NCBI GenBank assembly: GCA_963973795.1 | Contig: CAXBAF010000011.1 | Span: forward strand, 1-64,000 | Direction of reading: 5' to 3' | DNA length: 64,000 nt | From: UBA1926 sp002337215 | Lineage (GTDB): Bacteria > Planctomycetota > Phycisphaerae > Phycisphaerales > UBA1924 | Shown: positions 61,075 through 64,000 of the stretch, in pieces | How the letters are laid out: each line of letters opens with the position of its first letter | How positions within the stretch are numbered: the first letter of the stretch is position 1 | Made by a program: the position numbers and the translations under genes | Notes under the pieces: model-generated | The model's input: the letters and a program-made list of their open reading frames with translations, nothing else | The model's database searches: none | What the model was told of the DNA's origin: nothing

Positions 61075-61677
61075 ATGGCTCGTTATACCGGTCCCAAGGT
61101 TCGTCTGTCCCGCCGCGTCGGCACGCCGATCGAGGACAACCCCAAGCACACCAGCAAGCGTCAGCTGAACGCGCCGGGCATGCACGGCTTCCGCGGCCGT
61201 CGTCTGCGCGACTACGGCATCCGGCTGCAGGAGAAGCAGAAGCTCCGCTTCCATTACCACGTGATGGAGAAGCAGTTCGCCAAGTACGTCGACGAGGCGA
61301 AGCGGCTCCCGGGCAACTCGGGTGAGATCCTGATGCAGCTGCTCGAGCGTCGGCTCGACAACATCGTCCGCCGGGCGGGCGTGGCGAGGACGATCTGGGC
61401 GGCGCGTCAGATCGTGTCGCACGGGCACGTGCTGCTCAACGGCCGGAAGACGGACCGTCCGTCCTGCCAGGTGAAGGTGGGCGATGTGATCTCCTTCAAG
61501 CCCGGGATCGAGAAGCTTCTCCGTGAGAACATGGAGAGCCTCGCCGGGCATGAAACTCCCGGCTGGATCGATTTCAACCCGTCGGAACTCAAGATCAAAA
61601 TCATCGCGCTGCCGACGAGCGACCAGATCCCGTTCGATGTGAACACGAACCTGATCGTCGAATTCTATCGCGGCTGA
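61075..61677 (+). CDS. rpsD: 30S ribosomal protein S4
   Basis: The 200-residue product matches S4, with MARYTGPKVRLSRRVG at the start, the GFRGRRLRDYGIRLQEKQKLR segment, and an S4 RNA-binding domain (LERRLDNIVRRAGVARTIWAARQIVSHGHVLLNGRK). The N-terminal zinc-binding cysteines are absent, so it is the zinc-free form. GGAAGGA precedes the ATG at 61075. It stands alone, away from the alpha operon, with its own promoter candidate and terminator. Confidence 0.97.
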   Translation: MARYTGPKVRLSRRVGTPIEDNPKHTSKRQLNAPGMHGFRGRRLRDYGIRLQEKQKLRFHYHVMEKQFAKYVDEAKRLPGNSGEILMQLLERRLDNIVRRAGVARTIWAARQIVSHGHVLLNGRKTDRPSCQVKVGDVISFKPGIEKLLRENMESLAGHETPGWIDFNPSELKIKIIALPTSDQIPFDVNTNLIVEFYRG

Positions 61678-61700
61678 TCCGCGGCTCATCCGATATCACG

Positions 61701-61733
61701 AAGGCCGGTCCCGGTGTTGGGCCGGCCTTTTTC
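61701..61733 (+). terminator. rho-independent terminator of rpsD
   Basis: AAGGCCGG (61701-61708) pairs with CCGGCCTT (61722-61729), with further partial pairing inside, followed by TTTTT. Confidence 0.9.
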
Positions 61734-61930
61734 ATGGGCTCACGGGGGCGTTCTTGCCCCACGGGGGCGCGGGGGCGTCGCTACACTTCGCGGCTCGGGG
61801 TTCGGATTCGGCCTTCGGTCTTGGCATCCGTCTTGGCTTCGGGCCTCGACCTCTGGGTTTGTGGCCGCCCCCGGCACACGATCGAGAACGCGCGGCTGCC
61901 CGGCAGACCGTCAACGAGACAGGGAATTCG

Positions 61931-63892
61931 ATGCTCAAGTTTCTTCGCAAGTACCAGCTGATCCTGCTCGCTGTGGGCGGTTCGCTTCTGATGGTCGTGT
62001 TCCTGCTCCAGCCGGTGCTGCAGCAGCTGACACCCGATCCGCGGAAGCGGACGGTCGCGACGCTCGGCAGCGAGAAGATCACGATGGGTGAGCAGATCCA
62101 GGCAAACCAGGAGCTGGAGCTTCTGGCACGGTTCTATCCGGATTTCCTGCCGATTCTGGGACTGACCGATGAGGACACGCGGACGGCTCACTGGATGCTT
62201 CTCAAGCACGAGGCCGACCGGCTGGGCGTGATGGGTGTGCAGCAGGACGGCGCGGATCTGATCCAGGAGATCGCGTTCATCGAGCAGCAGCGGGAGCTCC
62301 AGCGTCGGCAGCAATCGGGCCAGTTCGTTACGCCTGAGGACGCCGAGGAGATCTCGCGGATTATCTTCGAAGGGCTGCTTCAGCGCCGTCAGGCGATTGT
62401 GCAGCAGTACCGAGGGTCGACGACCGCAGGGTTCGACTCGGTGCTTTCGAAAGTCCGGGGCGTGATGCGGATGCGGCGGCTCTATCGCAGCGGGCCGCAG
62501 CTCACGCGGGCGCGGGCGGCGTCGTCGTTCGTCGAGAACGCGACGAGCGTGCTCGCGGACGTCGTCGTGATCGGTCCCGACGCGGTGATGGGTGAGGTCG
62601 CCGAGCCGACCGAGTCGGAGATCGCGGCGTTCTTTGCTGAGTACCGTGGCAACGTCCCGGGGAACACAGACGAGGCGGACGGGGGCAACCCGTTCGGCTT
62701 CGGGTACACGCTCCTCCCGAGGCTCAAGCTCGAGTGGCTGTCGCTCAACCGCGCCGGGATCGCGTCGGTCGTCGAGGCAGACCCAGTCGCGGTGCGCCGC
62801 CGCTGGCAGCGCGAGAACCCGGACGGGGGCGACTTCGATTCAGCCCGCGCGGAGATCGAGCGGATAATCCGTGACGAGAAGATCGAGCGGATCATGACCG
62901 ACGCGGACGAGATCGTGCGCGGCGAGGTTCTCAACAGGCTTCGAGAACTCGAGAAGGAAGGCATCTACCGGGTCGTTCCCGCGGACTGGTCTGCGCCTGA
63001 TCTGGAGACGATCGCGGGCAATGTTGTCCAATCAATCCAGGAGCGGCACGGCGTGCGGATCCCGCGGCCGACGGTGGCCCGGCGGACCGACTCGTGGCAG
63101 GGCCCCGCGGATCTCTTCGGGCTTCCCGGTGGGATCGGCCAGGCCGCGTTCCAGATCGGAAATCAGAGTCTGCCGGTCTACCTGCTCCCGGGGCTTGTCC
63201 GCGGTATCGGCGAGAACACGCGCATCGCGGTGCAGACACGGGTGCCGATCATCGACCCTCCCGCGACGGCTTCGGACGGTTCTCGCTTCTACATCACGGT
63301 GCTCGAGGCCCGGGGTGAATCACCTCCCGAGGACCTGGATGAGATCCGAGATCGCATCGTCGAGAACATGAAAGAGAAGCGGGCGTTCGATTTGCTGAGC
63401 GAGCAGCAGGCGGCGTTCGAGGAGGCCGCGCTGTCCGGGGGGCTCGCGGCGGTCGCGTCGCTGGGTGGGTCTCCGAATGGTCAAGCGCCGACGATCGCGA
63501 CCGATGTCCTCATCGGCAATCTGGGCATGCGTCCGATGGGCACAACGCGCCCGAACCAGGCCGCGAATCAGGTCGAGTTCCGCGAGGCGGTCGTCGCGGC
63601 GGGAGACGCTCTCGACCCGCTCGCTGATGCGGATACGTTCGATGGGCCGGGCTCGGTCGTTGTGAAGGCGATGCCGGCCTCGCGGTCGGTGGCGGTCGCG
63701 AAGATTCGCGCCAAGCGCCCGCCAACGCTCGAAGACTTCCGGCTGAGTCAGGCGAGCGTCGCCGTGCAGACGGTCAGCGAACTGGTTGCGACAGCGGAAG
63801 GCGGCGTTGACCCGCTCGGGTTCGCGTCACTCGTTGAGCGGCTCGATTATAAGGCGACCGGCAAAGGCGGCGACGAGGGGACCGAGGGCTGA
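61931..63892 (+). CDS. SurA_N/PpiD-like membrane-anchored periplasmic protein
   Basis: The 653-residue protein has one N-terminal transmembrane helix (about 9-27, LILLAVGGSLLMVVFLL) and then a SurA-N-like helical region starting KRTVATLGSEKITMGEQI, as in PpiD. The rest is helical with long charged stretches. I see no clear parvulin prolyl-isomerase domain. PpiD-type proteins assist folding of exported proteins at the translocon, and that role is inferred. I chose the ATG at 61931, preceded by AGGGA. The frame upstream to 61754 looks non-coding. TACACT (61792-61797) is a possible -10, giving a leader of about 130 nt. Confidence 0.75.
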   Translation: MLKFLRKYQLILLAVGGSLLMVVFLLQPVLQQLTPDPRKRTVATLGSEKITMGEQIQANQELELLARFYPDFLPILGLTDEDTRTAHWMLLKHEADRLGVMGVQQDGADLIQEIAFIEQQRELQRRQQSGQFVTPEDAEEISRIIFEGLLQRRQAIVQQYRGSTTAGFDSVLSKVRGVMRMRRLYRSGPQLTRARAASSFVENATSVLADVVVIGPDAVMGEVAEPTESEIAAFFAEYRGNVPGNTDEADGGNPFGFGYTLLPRLKLEWLSLNRAGIASVVEADPVAVRRRWQRENPDGGDFDSARAEIERIIRDEKIERIMTDADEIVRGEVLNRLRELEKEGIYRVVPADWSAPDLETIAGNVVQSIQERHGVRIPRPTVARRTDSWQGPADLFGLPGGIGQAAFQIGNQSLPVYLLPGLVRGIGENTRIAVQTRVPIIDPPATASDGSRFYITVLEARGESPPEDLDEIRDRIVENMKEKRAFDLLSEQQAAFEEAALSGGLAAVASLGGSPNGQAPTIATDVLIGNLGMRPMGTTRPNQAANQVEFREAVVAAGDALDPLADADTFDGPGSVVVKAMPASRSVAVAKIRAKRPPTLEDFRLSQASVAVQTVSELVATAEGGVDPLGFASLVERLDYKATGKGGDEGTEG

Positions 63893-63922
63893 GTGTCCAC
63901 CCGGCTTGGGTATCGACTTTAG

Positions 63923-64000
63923 TTGAGCGATTTTGTGCCGGGGGAGCCCGTCCGGCGCATCCAGTTCGTGTACGCACGGCAGGATCGATTGCTGTCGGAC
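63923..64000 (+). CDS. possible start of a further gene, cut by the window edge
   Basis: A TTG directly after an in-frame TAG opens a frame that stays open to the end (SDFVPGEPVRRIQFVYARQD...). The GTG at 63935 is an alternative start. At 26 codons there is too little to identify a product, and it may be spurious. Confidence 0.25.
   Translation, partial: MSDFVPGEPVRRIQFVYARQDRLLSD

Noticed and set aside
63774..63977. 67-codon minus-strand frame at the right end
   Set aside because: Arg/Thr-rich and overlapping the end of the SurA_N-like gene; no ribosome site.

Overview
The window is a GC-rich bacterial chromosome segment (GC judged by eye at about two thirds) with dense coding and no phage, insertion sequence or CRISPR. 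Several traits point to Planctomycetota, probably a Phycisphaerae-like lineage: a secreted protein ending in a PAPG-type PEP-CTERM anchor, an anti-sigma-like protein fused to a DUF1559-like domain, a CxxCGYNL zinc-ribbon membrane protein, a eukaryotic-type Ser/Thr kinase, and zinc-independent FolE2. This assignment is inference from gene content. Most of the window is housekeeping genes.

Layout. 1-5985: partial tRNA-Gly, aminotransferase, rpsO-pnp, a cold-shock gene whose promoter lies inside the pnp terminator, and a small histidine kinase. 6022-12892: a TPR-YggX fusion, pyrD, nadE and a two-gene membrane glycosyltransferase/flippase-like unit. 12944-21310: a Fur-like regulator lacking metal sites, folE2, then the coupled run mrdA-rodA-rsmG-dinG. 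21378-31304: a secreted GH2 enzyme, a PEP-CTERM protein, phosphomannomutase, a KAP-like NTPase, two tandem paralogous membrane proteins, and pcrA with a DUF2750 gene. 31703-42203: Ser/Thr kinase, infC, a MacB-type permease, MoxR ATPase, small metalloprotease, sppA and pyrH-frr.

42659-53244 is the most interesting part: eight same-strand genes, nearly all overlapping or touching. They encode a vWA protein with a TonB-like membrane anchor, ExbB, two ExbD proteins, and four large proteins that are exported or membrane-anchored. I read it as a proton-motive-force-driven envelope machine in which a vWA domain replaces the TonB C-terminal domain. I do not recognise it as a named system.

53302-63892: a tRNA-binding protein, two divergent ECF sigma modules (one with an anti-sigma and a Spy/CnrX-like third gene, one with an anti-sigma/DUF1559-like fusion), rpmI-rplT, a site-2 protease, an arginase-family enzyme, rpsD and a SurA_N-like membrane protein.

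A recurring signal across the window is a TANNNT hexamer 5-8 nt upstream of start codons that lack a Shine-Dalgarno sequence, on both strands. This suggests widespread leaderless transcription, and it also supported several start-codon choices here.
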